Notes under the pieces: model-generated
Database searches by the model: none
Seen by the model: the letters and a program-made list of their open reading frames with translations, nothing else
What the model was told of the DNA's origin: nothing
NCBI GenBank assembly: GCA_003170875.1
Contig: PMYJ01000049.1
Coordinates: 1 to 17,404, forward strand
DNA length: 17,404 bases
Origin: Candidatus Dormiibacterota bacterium
Lineage (GTDB): Bacteria; Chloroflexota; Dormibacteria; Aeolococcales; Aeolococcaceae
Reading direction: 5' to 3'
Part shown: one piece after another, positions 1-10,250 of the stretch
Numbering within the stretch: position 1 is the first letter of the stretch
Layout of the letters: every line of letters begins with the position of its first letter
Translations under genes and position numbers: made by a program

Positions 1-593
1 GTCTCGCCATACACCAGCGCCATCCCGAAGAGGAGGAACGCGGAGGCGAAGGAGCCGAGCAGCAGGTACTTGACCGCCGCCTCCTGGGAGCGCTCCTCCT
101 GGCGGGAGAATCCGCTCAGGATGTAGAGCGAGATCGAGAGCAGCTCGATGGCGAGGAAGATGACCATCAGGCTGGTGGCGCCGGCGAGCAGCATCATCCC
201 CACCGTCGCCGCCATCAGCAGCGAGTAGTACTCGCCGTGATGCAGCTTCCTGCGGATGAGGTAGCCGGGGCTGATGGCGACGGTGAGCAGCGAGGTCACC
301 AGGATCACGCAGTTGGCAAACTCGGCGAGCCGGTCGTAGGCGAAGGCGCCGAAGAAGACGCTGCGGCCGGCTGAGCCGGCGTCGTACCAGCCCCAGACGC
401 TGACCGCCAGCGCGCCCACCAGCACCGCCCCGCTGAAGACGGCGAGCCAGGTGCGCCGCCCCGGCGGCACCACCAGGTCGAGCAGCATGAGGGCGAGGAA
501 ACCGCCGGCCACGATCAGCTCGGGGAGCAGCCCGATGAGGTCGTGCCATCCCGGCGTGGCGGTGGCGAGCGGCAGGGCCGCGAGCGCGTTCAC
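1..593 (-). CDS. nuoN: NADH-quinone oxidoreductase subunit N (partial, C-terminus beyond window)
   Basis: Membrane-arm antiporter-like subunit of complex I, next to the J/K module. Only the first 197 codons are present; the gene runs off the left edge. I translated it by hand from a GTG at 593-591 that overlaps the nuoM stop as GTGA; no clear Shine-Dalgarno is visible, so translational coupling is likely. The protein starts MNALAALPLATATPGWHDLI and has several hydrophobic helices. Residues 147-158 (FLAIELLSISLY) are the family's TM5 signature, with the key glutamate at E150, followed by the amphipathic stretch around QEERSQEAAVKYLLLGSF that holds a conserved lysine (K175). Family identity is firm from these motifs and from position after nuoM. 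Nothing in the visible part looks degraded. Confidence 0.95.
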   Translation of the reverse strand, partial: MNALAALPLATATPGWHDLIGLLPELIVAGGFLALMLLDLVVPPGRRTWLAVFSGAVLVGALAVSVWGWYDAGSAGRSVFFGAFAYDRLAEFANCVILVTSLLTVAISPGYLIRRKLHHGEYYSLLMAATVGMMLLAGATSLMVIFLAIELLSISLYILSGFSRQEERSQEAAVKYLLLGSFASAFLLFGMALVYGE

Positions 594-2176
594 GGTACGT
601 AACCAGTGCGCGCGTACGGCACCGCGACCGGGTACTGGCTCGCGTCGGCGAGCGTCACGTAGCCGGGCACGGCCTGGGCGGTGACATCCCCCACCGGGTG
701 CGGATACACCCCGAGGAGGATGATCAGCGCCGCCAGCGGGGCTAGCACCAGCCCCTCGCGGAAGCGGAGGTCATGCACCTTCTCGGTGACCGCCCGGACC
801 GGCCCGTGCATCATCCCCTGGTGCATGCGCAGCATGTACCAGCTGGCGATGACCACTCCGAGCCCGGCGAGGACCGCCAGCAGCCAGAAGTACTGGAAGG
901 CGCCCAGCATGATGGTGATCTCGCCGACGAAACCGTTGGTCCCGGGCAGACCGAGGGCACCAAGGGTGATCACCAGGAAGAAGACGTAGAGCCAGGGCAT
1001 CCGCTTCTGGAGCCCGCCCAGCTCGCGGATGTCGCGGGTCCCAGTGCGGGCCTCGACCACGCCGACCACCAGGAAGAGCCCGGCGATGATGATGCCGTGG
1101 TTGAGGATCTGGATGACCGCTCCGTCGATGCCGTTCTGATTGAGGCTGAAGATGCCGAGCGCGATGAATCCGAGGTGGGAGATGCTCGCGTAGGCGACGA
1201 TCCGCTTCAGGTCGGTCTGGCTCAGGGCCATCAGCGCGCCGTAGAGGATGCTGAGGACGGCCAGCGCCTCGAGCAGCGGCTGGAGCTGGTGGACCGGACC
1301 GCTGAAGAGGGTGATCCCGAAGCGGATGAAACCGTACGCGCCCATCTTGCTGACCACCCCGGCGAAGAAGACGAGGGCGGGAGTCGGCGCCGACTCGTAG
1401 AGGTCGGGCAGCCAGGTATGGAAGGGGACGATGGGCAGCTTGATGGCGAAGGCGAGGGCGAAGGCGAGGAACGCGAACATCGCCGGGGAGAGCGTCGGAG
1501 TCGTGGTGAAGGGAAGGGCCACCCCGGCCTGGGCGGGCAGCGGGTTCTGGAGCAGGACCTCGAGGTCGAAGGTGTTGTGCCCGCCCGCCAGTGCCTGGAA
1601 GTGCAGGTAGAGGATCGCGAGCAGCATCAGCAGGCTGCCCGCCACTGTGTAGATGACGAACTTGAGGGTGGCCCGGCCCCGGTTCTCGTTGCCGTAGAAG
1701 GCGAGCAGGAAGTAGAGGGGGATGAGCATCCCCTCCCAGAAGACGTAGAAGAGGAGCAGGTCGAGGCTGATCAGGACGCCGGTGGTGGCCGCCTCGGCGA
1801 GCAGCATCAGCCCGCAGAAGAGCTTGAGCCGCTCGGTGGAACGGCGCGGCACCACCAGGGCGCCGAGCAGGAAGACGCCCGCGTTGAGGGCGAGGATCCA
1901 AGCCGACACCCCGTCCACCCCGAGGTGGTACGAGACGCCGATGGCGGGGATCCAGTTGGCCTGCTCGACATAGTGCATCGGCAGCGGCCCGCCACCGATT
2001 GCGCTGGTGGTCGCCACCCCGTGGACGACGATCGCGACCAGCACCACCTCGGCGGCCGCCACCACCATGGTCACGCCCTTGATCAGGTCGGTGGCCCGCC
2101 CCGGGATCAGCTGGAGCACGAGCGCCCCGGCGGCGGGGAGCAGCAGGATGGCAGTCAGCCAGGGGAATCCGTTCAC
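590..2176 (-). CDS. nuoM: NADH-quinone oxidoreductase subunit M
   Basis: Proton-translocating antiporter-like subunit of the complex I membrane arm (Mrp/MnhD-like family), 528 aa, close to the usual ~500. The GTG start overlaps the nuoL stop as GTGA (2173-2176), and its own stop overlaps nuoN the same way. Visible signatures are FYVFWEGMLIPLYFLLAF with the essential TM5 glutamate (E148), AIKLPIVPFHTWLPDLYESA (TM7-TM8 with K246 and H253), and the helix-breaking region after it. Roughly fourteen hydrophobic helices can be read along the chain. All the charged residues expected of a working pump unit are present, in contrast to NuoL. It is embedded in the operon and shows no sign of truncation. 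Confidence 0.97.
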   Translation of the reverse strand: MNGFPWLTAILLLPAAGALVLQLIPGRATDLIKGVTMVVAAAEVVLVAIVVHGVATTSAIGGGPLPMHYVEQANWIPAIGVSYHLGVDGVSAWILALNAGVFLLGALVVPRRSTERLKLFCGLMLLAEAATTGVLISLDLLLFYVFWEGMLIPLYFLLAFYGNENRGRATLKFVIYTVAGSLLMLLAILYLHFQALAGGHNTFDLEVLLQNPLPAQAGVALPFTTTPTLSPAMFAFLAFALAFAIKLPIVPFHTWLPDLYESAPTPALVFFAGVVSKMGAYGFIRFGITLFSGPVHQLQPLLEALAVLSILYGALMALSQTDLKRIVAYASISHLGFIALGIFSLNQNGIDGAVIQILNHGIIIAGLFLVVGVVEARTGTRDIRELGGLQKRMPWLYVFFLVITLGALGLPGTNGFVGEITIMLGAFQYFWLLAVLAGLGVVIASWYMLRMHQGMMHGPVRAVTEKVHDLRFREGLVLAPLAALIILLGVYPHPVGDVTAQAVPGYVTLADASQYPVAVPYARTGYVP

Positions 2177-4179
2177 TTCGCCAGCCCCGCCGCGAGCATG
2201 ACGGCGACGGTGAAGATCACCACGAAGAGGACCATGTACGAGGCGTAGTCGCGGATCAGGCCCGTCTGAATGGTGCGGAAGGCGGAGCTGAAGTCGGTCG
2301 CGACACCGGAGACGCCCTTGATCCAGCTGTCCATCACCGGGTCGCCGACCCGGCGGAGACCCCGAGCCAGGGCGCGGGTGGGCCGGACCAGCAGGGCGTC
2401 ATAGATCTCGTCGAAGTAGAGCTTGTTGAAGGAGAGCCGGGGCAGCAGCCGGAGCCCCGGCCGCGCCAGCGCGCGCGACGGGTCCAGGTCATGGCGCACC
2501 CAGATGCGCAGCGCGATGGCGATGCCGATCAGGCTGCAGGTCAGCCCGATCACGAAGCCGATCACGCCCCACCCAAGGTTCGGCGCCTTGGCGATCGGCC
2601 CGCTCCCGGGACTGGTGAAGACGGGGTTGAGGAAGGCGTCGATGAGGTGGGGGCCGAATGCGACCGGCCACTGCAGTATCCAGCCCGCGAGCGCGGAGAG
2701 CCCGGCCAGGATGACCACCGGCCAGAGCATCACCGCCTTCGACTCGTGGGCATTGCGGGCGGCGTCCGAGCGCGGCTCGCCCCGGAAGGCGGTGCCGTAG
2801 AGGCGGAAGGCGTAGAGCCCGGTGAGCACGTTGACGACGATGCCCACGACGTAGAGGGCGGGGGCGCCGGGGCCGTTGAGCAGGCCAAAGCCGAGCAGGT
2901 CCTCCTTGGAGAACATCCCGGCGAAGAGGAACCCGGCCAGTGCCAGCGAGCCCACCAGGAAGCACCAGGCGGTCACCCTCATCCGCGAGTCGAGCCCGCC
3001 CATCTCGCGGATGTCCTGCTCGTCGTGGACGGCGTGGATGACGTTGCCGGCGGCCAGGAAGAGGAGCGCCTTGAAGAAGGCGTGGAGCAGGAACTGGTAC
3101 ATCCCGGCGGCGTAGGCGCCGATGCCCACCGCGAAGATCATCAGCCCGATCTGGGACATCGTGGAGTAGGCGATCACCCGTTTGATGTCGACCTGGGAGA
3201 GCGCGATGAAGCCGGCCATCACCGCCGTCCCCATGCCCACGCAGGCGACCATCCCCGAGGCGATCGGGGCCAGGTCGAAGAGCGGGTGGAAGCGGGCGAT
3301 CAGGTAGACGCCCGCCGTCACCATGGTCGCCGCGTGGATCAGCGCCGAGACCGGGGTGGGGCCCTCCATGGCGTCGGGGAGCCAGGTGTGGAGGGGGAAC
3401 TGGGCCGATTTCGCGAAGGCCCCGACTGCGAGCAGGATGCAGATCAGGGTGATCAGCGGGCTGCCTGTGCCCAGCGAAGAGGCGTGGGCGAAGATCTGGG
3501 GCAGGCTCAGGGTGTGCAGGGATTGGGGAAGCCCGGCGCACTTCTCGTTGGGCGGACACGCCGGAACCGCACGCAGGTTGACGAAGATCAGGATGGCGGC
3601 GATCACCAGCGCGACGTCGCCGATGACCTGGGTGATCATCGCCTTGCGGGCCGCCAGCACGGCGCTCTCGCGCTCGTACCAGAAGCCGATCAGCAGGTAG
3701 CTGGAGAGCGCCACCGCGGCCCAGCCGATGATCAGGATGATCAGGTTGGCGGCCAGCACCAAGAGCGCCATCGAGAAGATGAAGAGGTTCATGTAGCTGA
3801 AGAACCTCGCCACCCCGGAGTCGTGCTCCATGTAGCCGACCGAGTAGACGTGGATCAGCAGGCCGACGCCGGTGATGACCAGCAGCATCAGCACCGAAAG
3901 CTGGTCGATGGTGACGTCGACCGAGACGTTGAGGTTGCCGGGGCCGAGATCCAGCCAGTTCCACAGCGTCGCGGTCGTCGACTGGTGGCCCGACGCTGCG
4001 CCCAGCACTTGCACAAAGATGACCAGGGTGACCGCGAACGCGGCCCCGATGGAGAGGGTGCCGGCCAGGTTGACGAAGCGGCGGCCGAGAACGGGGCCGA
4101 GGAGTCCGCAGAGCGCGCTGCCCGCGAGCGGGAAGAGCAGCACCAGGCCGGCGAGGAGCGCCGCCGTCGACGGGCTCAC
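2173..4179 (-). CDS. nuoL: NADH-quinone oxidoreductase subunit L
   Basis: Distal antiporter-like subunit of complex I, 668 aa (family about 600-680), including the C-terminal extension that carries the long lateral helix. GTG start, coupled to nuoK by a GTGA overlap. The signature AKSAQFPLHTWLPDAMEGPT (K257) and the following ALIHAATMVTAGVYLIARFH are intact. So are the TM6 aspartate (IGDVALVIA, D188), the HAFFKALLF lysine and the FSKEDLL motif. Odd: the TM5 motif, normally W-E-G/L-V-G-L-x-SYLLIGFW, reads W-A-A-V-A-L-S-SYLLIGFW (residues 153-167), so the conserved glutamate (E144 in E. coli) is alanine 154 here, and I see no other acidic residue in that helix. The loop at about 201-245, predicted to face outward, carries two cysteines (C208, C214). 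Identity is certain; the pumping competence of this subunit is open. Confidence 0.97.
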   Translation of the reverse strand: MSPSTAALLAGLVLLFPLAGSALCGLLGPVLGRRFVNLAGTLSIGAAFAVTLVIFVQVLGAASGHQSTTATLWNWLDLGPGNLNVSVDVTIDQLSVLMLLVITGVGLLIHVYSVGYMEHDSGVARFFSYMNLFIFSMALLVLAANLIILIIGWAAVALSSYLLIGFWYERESAVLAARKAMITQVIGDVALVIAAILIFVNLRAVPACPPNEKCAGLPQSLHTLSLPQIFAHASSLGTGSPLITLICILLAVGAFAKSAQFPLHTWLPDAMEGPTPVSALIHAATMVTAGVYLIARFHPLFDLAPIASGMVACVGMGTAVMAGFIALSQVDIKRVIAYSTMSQIGLMIFAVGIGAYAAGMYQFLLHAFFKALLFLAAGNVIHAVHDEQDIREMGGLDSRMRVTAWCFLVGSLALAGFLFAGMFSKEDLLGFGLLNGPGAPALYVVGIVVNVLTGLYAFRLYGTAFRGEPRSDAARNAHESKAVMLWPVVILAGLSALAGWILQWPVAFGPHLIDAFLNPVFTSPGSGPIAKAPNLGWGVIGFVIGLTCSLIGIAIALRIWVRHDLDPSRALARPGLRLLPRLSFNKLYFDEIYDALLVRPTRALARGLRRVGDPVMDSWIKGVSGVATDFSSAFRTIQTGLIRDYASYMVLFVVIFTVAVMLAAGLAK

Positions 4180-4487
4180 TGCTTCATCTCATCGAGGTCG
4201 TCCACGTCCAGCTCGCGGCCGATGCTGAAGACCCGGGTCAGCAGGCCGAGGCCGACCACCACCTCGGCGGCGGCCACCACGATGACCATGAAGGCGAAGA
4301 CCTGGCCCTCCTCGCTGTTGAGGTAGCTGGAGTAGCCGACCAGGGCCAGGTTGACGGCGTTGAGCATCAGCTCGATGCACATGAAGACGACCAGAGGGTT
4401 GCGCCGGATCAGCACCCCCAGGGCGCCGAGGGTGAAGAGGAAGGCGGCGGTGAGCAGCAGCCACGGGAACATCGCCTGAGAGAGCAT
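4176..4487 (-). CDS. nuoK: NADH-quinone oxidoreductase subunit K
   Basis: Small three-helix membrane subunit (103 aa, typical ~100) that links the quinone region to the antiporter subunits. The start chosen is the ATG at 4487-4485, which overlaps the nuoJ stop as TGATG; a GTG one codon upstream (4490) would give a GTGA overlap and one more residue. The longer reading with MEGRAGGG upstream lies inside nuoJ and is unlikely. The sequence holds the two conserved membrane glutamates, E39 in VFMCIELMLNAVNLALVGYS and E75 in VAAAEVVVGLGLL, spaced 36 apart as E36 and E72 are in E. coli. The C-terminus is acidic (DVDDLDEMKQ). Confidence 0.95.
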   Translation of the reverse strand: MLSQAMFPWLLLTAAFLFTLGALGVLIRRNPLVVFMCIELMLNAVNLALVGYSSYLNSEEGQVFAFMVIVVAAAEVVVGLGLLTRVFSIGRELDVDDLDEMKQ

Positions 4488-5146
4488 CACTCGGCGCCCT
4501 CCACCAGCTCGTCCTTCCACCTCTGCTCGGCCTGAGGGTCGCGTCTCGGCCCGACCGCGACGCGGCGGGTCAGGTAGACGGCGCCGACCGCGGCCACCAG
4601 CAGCAGCAGCGAGGTGATCTCGAAGGGGAGGACGTAGGTGTGGAAGAGCTGGTTGGCCACGGTCTGGACGTTGCCGGCCTGATTGACCGCGTTCTGCGGG
4701 AAACCGAAGGTGTGGAAGGGGTCGGCGGTGCTGTCACCGGTCGCGGCGAGGCTCCCCACGGTGTAGCCGTGCATGCAGGTCACCGCCTGGTTGGTGCAGG
4801 AGGTGTCGTAGGTCACGTTGTTGCGGGCCGCGATGAAGACCGCGGTGCAGAGGGCGGCGACCGCCAGCACCCCGAGGATGAGACGGAGGTCGAGGAGCCG
4901 CGGCCGGTCCTCGGCGGCCGGGTCCAGCAGGGCGATGATGAAGACGAAGAGGACCATCACCGCCCCGGCGTAGACGATCAGCTGGACCACGAAGAGGAAC
5001 TGGGCGTTGAGCACCAGGAAGACGACGGCGAGCAGGCCGACGGTGAGTACCAGGGAGAGCGCCGAGTAGATGGTCTGGGCGGAGAAGACCACCCCGAGGG
5101 CGGAGATGGCGGTGAGTATCAGCAGGATCACGAGGAGCACGTTCAC
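4487..5146 (-). CDS. nuoJ: NADH-quinone oxidoreductase subunit J
   Basis: Membrane subunit of complex I, 219 aa (E. coli 184), five predicted helices. The start is GTG at 5146-5144 (MNVLLVILLILTAISALGVV), overlapping the nuoI stop as GTGA. The open frame continues far upstream, but that part lies opposite the nuoI reading and has no family similarity. TM3 carries the conserved IVYAGAVMVLFVFIIALLD segment (Y59), the site of the helix bulge important in coupling. The loop between helices 4 and 5 (about 109-170) is long and should face outward; it contains C117 and C124 and is rich in Asn, Thr and Gly. The arginine-rich C-terminus fits a cytoplasmic end. Confidence 0.94.
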   Translation of the reverse strand: MNVLLVILLILTAISALGVVFSAQTIYSALSLVLTVGLLAVVFLVLNAQFLFVVQLIVYAGAVMVLFVFIIALLDPAAEDRPRLLDLRLILGVLAVAALCTAVFIAARNNVTYDTSCTNQAVTCMHGYTVGSLAATGDSTADPFHTFGFPQNAVNQAGNVQTVANQLFHTYVLPFEITSLLLLVAAVGAVYLTRRVAVGPRRDPQAEQRWKDELVEGAE

Positions 5147-5901
5147 GCGCGGCGCCTCCGGGCCTTCGCAGGCGGTGGTGGCGTCTCGTCCGAGATGCCG
5201 CTCGTTGCAGGGGCGGCGCTCGTGGCGGGAGCGGCCATGGCGGCCGGCGCGGCCTCCGCTTTTGCCGCCTCTCCCCCATCGCCCCGGGCCGCGGGCCCGA
5301 CGATGCTGGGCGGCCGGCTCATGATGCCGTGGGCGCCGGGAACCGGAGTGGCGTCTCCCTTCGCGGCCTGCGCGGCGTCCCACGCCACCCGCGGGCTGAC
5401 CCCCGGGTCCTGCAGCTCGCGGCCCCGCTGATCGGAGCCCGCCCCACGCGGCGCCGACGGGCCACGCCCCTGGTCGAAGTGGGGCCAGGCCTCGAGCAGA
5501 TCGGCCTTGGTCACCACCGTCCGCTCGCGGCGGTAGTCGGCCAGGTCGAAGCGCGGCCCGAGGGTGATCGCCTCGGTGGGGCAGGCCTCGGCGCAGTAGC
5601 CGCAGAAGATGCAGCGCATCAGGTTGATCTCGTAGCGCTCGGCGTACCGCTCTCCGGGCGAGATCGGGTTGTCCTTGGGGTTCTCGGCGGCACCAACGTA
5701 GATGCAGCCCACCGGGCAGGCGGCCGCGCAGAGCTCGCAGCCGATGCACTTCTCCAGACCGTTGTCGTAGCGGTGGAGGATGTGCCGGCCGCGGTGGCGC
5801 GGCGTCGCAGGCTTCTGCTCCTCCGGCCACTGCACCGTGATCGGCTTCTTGAACATGCTGCGGAAGGTCAGGCTCATGCCCTGGGCGATCTCCCGGAACA
5901 T
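5143..5901 (-). CDS. nuoI: NADH-quinone oxidoreductase subunit I (2x[4Fe-4S]) with long C-terminal tail
   Basis: Ferredoxin-like subunit carrying clusters N6a and N6b, which pass electrons from NuoG towards NuoB. The ATG at 5901-5899 overlaps the nuoH stop as TGATG. Two complete CxxCxxCxxxC(P) motifs are visible: C52/C55/C58/C62 (KCIGCELCAAACP) and C97/C100/C103/C107 (RCIFCGYCAEACPTEAITL). The N-terminal amphipathic segment and the QWPEEQ...RHRGRH region fit the family. Odd: the total length is 252 aa, against about 160-210 in the homologues I know. From about residue 145 the chain is Ala/Pro/Gly-rich and looks disordered, and it ends in a basic run (AKARRRRA). The tail stays in frame up to a GTGA junction with nuoJ, so it is probably really translated. 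Confidence 0.95.
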   Translation of the reverse strand: MFREIAQGMSLTFRSMFKKPITVQWPEEQKPATPRHRGRHILHRYDNGLEKCIGCELCAAACPVGCIYVGAAENPKDNPISPGERYAERYEINLMRCIFCGYCAEACPTEAITLGPRFDLADYRRERTVVTKADLLEAWPHFDQGRGPSAPRGAGSDQRGRELQDPGVSPRVAWDAAQAAKGDATPVPGAHGIMSRPPSIVGPAARGDGGEAAKAEAAPAAMAAPATSAAPATSGISDETPPPPAKARRRRA

Positions 5902-6979
5902 CAGCCGGCCCTCAGGGCGACGATGGTGCCGGTGATCATGATGTTGACCAGGCCGAGCGGCAGCAACACCTTCCACCCCAGGTTCATCAGCCGGTCGTAG
6001 CGCAGCCGGGGCAGCGTCCAGCGGACCCACATCATGACGAAGAGGAGCACCACCACCTTGGCCAGGTACCAAATCACACCGGGGATCCGCCCGACGATGA
6101 CCCAGCTAGTCGGCAACGGCGACAGCCAGCCCCCCAGGAAGAGCGTGGTGGCGATGGAGGCGACGATCACCATGTTGATGTACTCGCCGAGGAAGTAAAA
6201 GGCAAAGCGCATCGACCCGTACTCGGTGTGGTAGCCGCCGACGAGCTCTGTCTCCGCCTCGGGCAGGTCGAAGGGAGCACGGTTGGTCTCGGCGAGGGCG
6301 CCCGCAAAGTAGAGCAGGAAGGCGAGAGGCTGGAGAAAGACGTACCAGAGGTGCTGCTGGTGGCTGACCACCTGCTCCAGGTCGAGCGACCCGGCGAGGA
6401 TGACCGGGCCGATCAGCGCGAAGGCGACGGCCATCTCATAGGAGATGAGCTGAGCGGACGAGCGGAGCCCGCCCAGCAGCGAGTACTTGTTGTTCGCCGA
6501 CCATCCGCCCAGGAAGATGGAGTAGACGCCGAGGGAGGTGATCGCGAGGACGAAGAGAAGACCGACGTTGAGGTGGGCGACGTCCCAATGGAGGGCGTAC
6601 CCGGAGGGGCAGGCGAGGCCTGCCTGGCCGATCGACGGGCCGCCGACGCAGTTGACCGCGCTGACGGGGATGGCCGCGAAGGCGAACATCGCCGCCGCTC
6701 CGGCCAGGCCGGGCGCAATGAGGTAGAGCAGCTTGTCCCGGGCCGATGGCGCGGTGTTCTCCTTGAAGAGAAGCTTGACGGCGTCGGCCGCGGGCTGGAG
6801 CAGACCGAAGGGGCCCACCCGATTGGGCCCGATGCGCAGCTGGATGCGCGCCGCCACCTTGCGCTCGGCCAGGGTGAGGTAGGCGCCGGCGCTGATGAGG
6901 AAGAGCAGAACGATGACGGCCTTGACGAGGATCACCCACCAAGAGTCGGGACCGATGAGGTAGGTCCAGAAGTCGGCGA

Positions 6980-6983
<4 letters not shown>
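5901..6983 (-). CDS. nuoH: NADH-quinone oxidoreductase subunit H
   Basis: Membrane subunit that forms most of the quinone chamber and joins the peripheral and membrane arms; 360 aa. The ATG overlaps the nuoG stop as ATGA (6980-6983). Eight hydrophobic helices are readable. Quinone-channel loops are conserved: LAERKVAARIQLRIGPNRVG (about 38-57, including E40) and ETNRAPFDLPEAETELVGGY (232-251), followed by the HTEYGSMRFAFYFLGEY stretch. The loop after TM2, predicted to face outward, carries C112 and C125 in a Gly/Pro-rich segment (NCVGGPSIGQAGLACPSG), longer than I expect for the family. No truncation. Confidence 0.97.
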
Positions 6984-8935
<1,952 letters not shown>

Positions 8936-10228
8936 CTATGCACTCACCAGTTGCGCGTTGCGCTGCTTGACCGGGCACCCGCCCGCCCCGCAGTGCTCCT
9001 CGAACTCGCCGCGGAACGCCTGGTACGCCGACATCACGAACCAGGTCGCGGTGTCGCCCAGCGGGCAGAAGCACTTGCCGTTCATGTTGTCGCAGATGTC
9101 GGTGAGCGTCGACAGCTCCGCCGGGGTCAGCACTCCCGCCTCCAAACGGTGCATCAGGTCGGATTCGAAATAGGTGCCCTCCCGGCAGGGGGCGCACTTG
9201 CCGCACGATTCGTGCTGGTAGAAGTCGACCAGGCGCATCGAGACGTCGACCATGCAGGTGGTCTCGTCCATGAAAACCATCGCCCCCGCCCCCAGGGCGG
9301 AGCCGGCCTTCTGCACCGCATCCATCTCAAGCGGCAGGTCGAGGTGCTCGGGGAGGAGGACCTGCATCGAGCCGCCCCCGGGCTGGAAGGCCTTGAGCGA
9401 GTGCCCCTTCCAGATCCCGCGGCACTCGTCCTCGAGGAGCTCGCGGATCGGGGTGCCGAGCTGCATCTCATAGGTGCCGGGGCGGTTGATGTGGCCGCTG
9501 CAGCAGAAGAGCCGGGTACCGGTGCTCTTCTCGGCGCCGACCGAGGCAAACCAGGCACCCCCGCGGATGACGATGTGGGGCAGGTTGGAGAGCGTCTCCA
9601 CGTTGTTGACCACCGTCGGCTTGCCGTAGAGGCCCTTGACGGCGGGGAAGGGCGGCTTGAGCCGGGGCTGGCCCCGGAAACCCTCCAGCGAGTCGATGAG
9701 CGCCGTCTCCTCGCCGCAGATGTAGGCTCCGGCGCCGCCGTGAATGATGATGTCGCAGCTGAAGTCGGAGCCGAGGATCCCCTGGCCGATGTAGCCGGCG
9801 GCGCGGGCCTCCTCGACGCAGCGCTCCAGCAGCAGGCGCTGGTCGTGGTACTCGCCCCGGATGTAGATGAAGGCGATGGGCGCCTGGATGGCATAGGCGG
9901 CGATCAGCGTCCCCTCGATGAGCTGGTGCGGGTTCTCGTCGATGAGCGCACGGTCCTTGAAGCAGCCCGGCTCCGACTCGTCGGCGTTGACGCAGAGGTA
10001 GCGGGGGTGGACGCCCTTGGGAAGGAAGGACCACTTCAGCCCGGTGGGGAAGCCGGCGCCGCCGCGTCCCCGGATGCCGCTCGTCTTCACCTCTTCGACC
10101 AGCTCGTCCGGGGTCATGGTGCCGAGCGCCTTGCGCAGTCCCTCGTAGCCGCCGCTGCGCTCGTAGACGGCGAGGGACTGGATGCCGTCCATCCCGAAGT
10201 CCTTGGTCAGCAGCTTGTATTCGGCCAT
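8936..10228 (-). CDS. nuoF: NADH-quinone oxidoreductase subunit F (NADH/FMN binding)
   Basis: Catalytic flavoprotein subunit that oxidises NADH with FMN and hands electrons to [4Fe-4S] cluster N3; 430 aa, normal length. The ATG at 10228 is chosen because of MAEYKLLTKDFG and a strong GGGGAGG six bases upstream; the open frame upstream lies over nuoE and has no family similarity. The FMN/NADH site signatures are GRGGAGFPTGLKWSF (54-68), NADESEPGCFKDR (81-93) and GGAGAYICGEETALIDSLEG (164-183). Cluster N3 ligands are C342, C345, C348 (ESCGKCAPCREG) and C388 (CFCPLGD). The C-terminus has an extra CGAGGCP pair of cysteines (C413, C418). It ends TAG directly followed by the nuoG ATG. Confidence 0.97.
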   Translation of the reverse strand: MAEYKLLTKDFGMDGIQSLAVYERSGGYEGLRKALGTMTPDELVEEVKTSGIRGRGGAGFPTGLKWSFLPKGVHPRYLCVNADESEPGCFKDRALIDENPHQLIEGTLIAAYAIQAPIAFIYIRGEYHDQRLLLERCVEEARAAGYIGQGILGSDFSCDIIIHGGAGAYICGEETALIDSLEGFRGQPRLKPPFPAVKGLYGKPTVVNNVETLSNLPHIVIRGGAWFASVGAEKSTGTRLFCCSGHINRPGTYEMQLGTPIRELLEDECRGIWKGHSLKAFQPGGGSMQVLLPEHLDLPLEMDAVQKAGSALGAGAMVFMDETTCMVDVSMRLVDFYQHESCGKCAPCREGTYFESDLMHRLEAGVLTPAELSTLTDICDNMNGKCFCPLGDTATWFVMSAYQAFRGEFEEHCGAGGCPVKQRNAQLVSA

Positions 10229-10234
10229 CAGCGG

Positions 10235-10241
10235 CCTCCCC
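10235..10241 (-). promoter_or_regulatory. Shine-Dalgarno of nuoF
   Basis: GGGGAGG on the minus strand, six bases before the nuoF ATG. It fixes that start and is one of the few clear ribosome sites inside the operon, at the only junction with a gap above 10 nt. Confidence 0.8.
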
Positions 10242-10250
10242 GCGCCAGCA

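Noticed and set aside
773..2248. Open plus-strand frame of 491 codons opposite nuoM
   Set aside because: Same cause: a compositional shadow of nuoM.
2491..4326. Open plus-strand frame of 611 codons opposite nuoL
   Set aside because: Asp/Glu/His/Gln/Arg-rich mirror of a membrane protein gene; no domain and no ribosome site.
4488..5830. 447-codon frame fusing nuoJ to upstream sequence
   Set aside because: The upstream part is an out-of-frame reading of nuoI; nuoJ starts at the GTG overlapping the nuoI stop.
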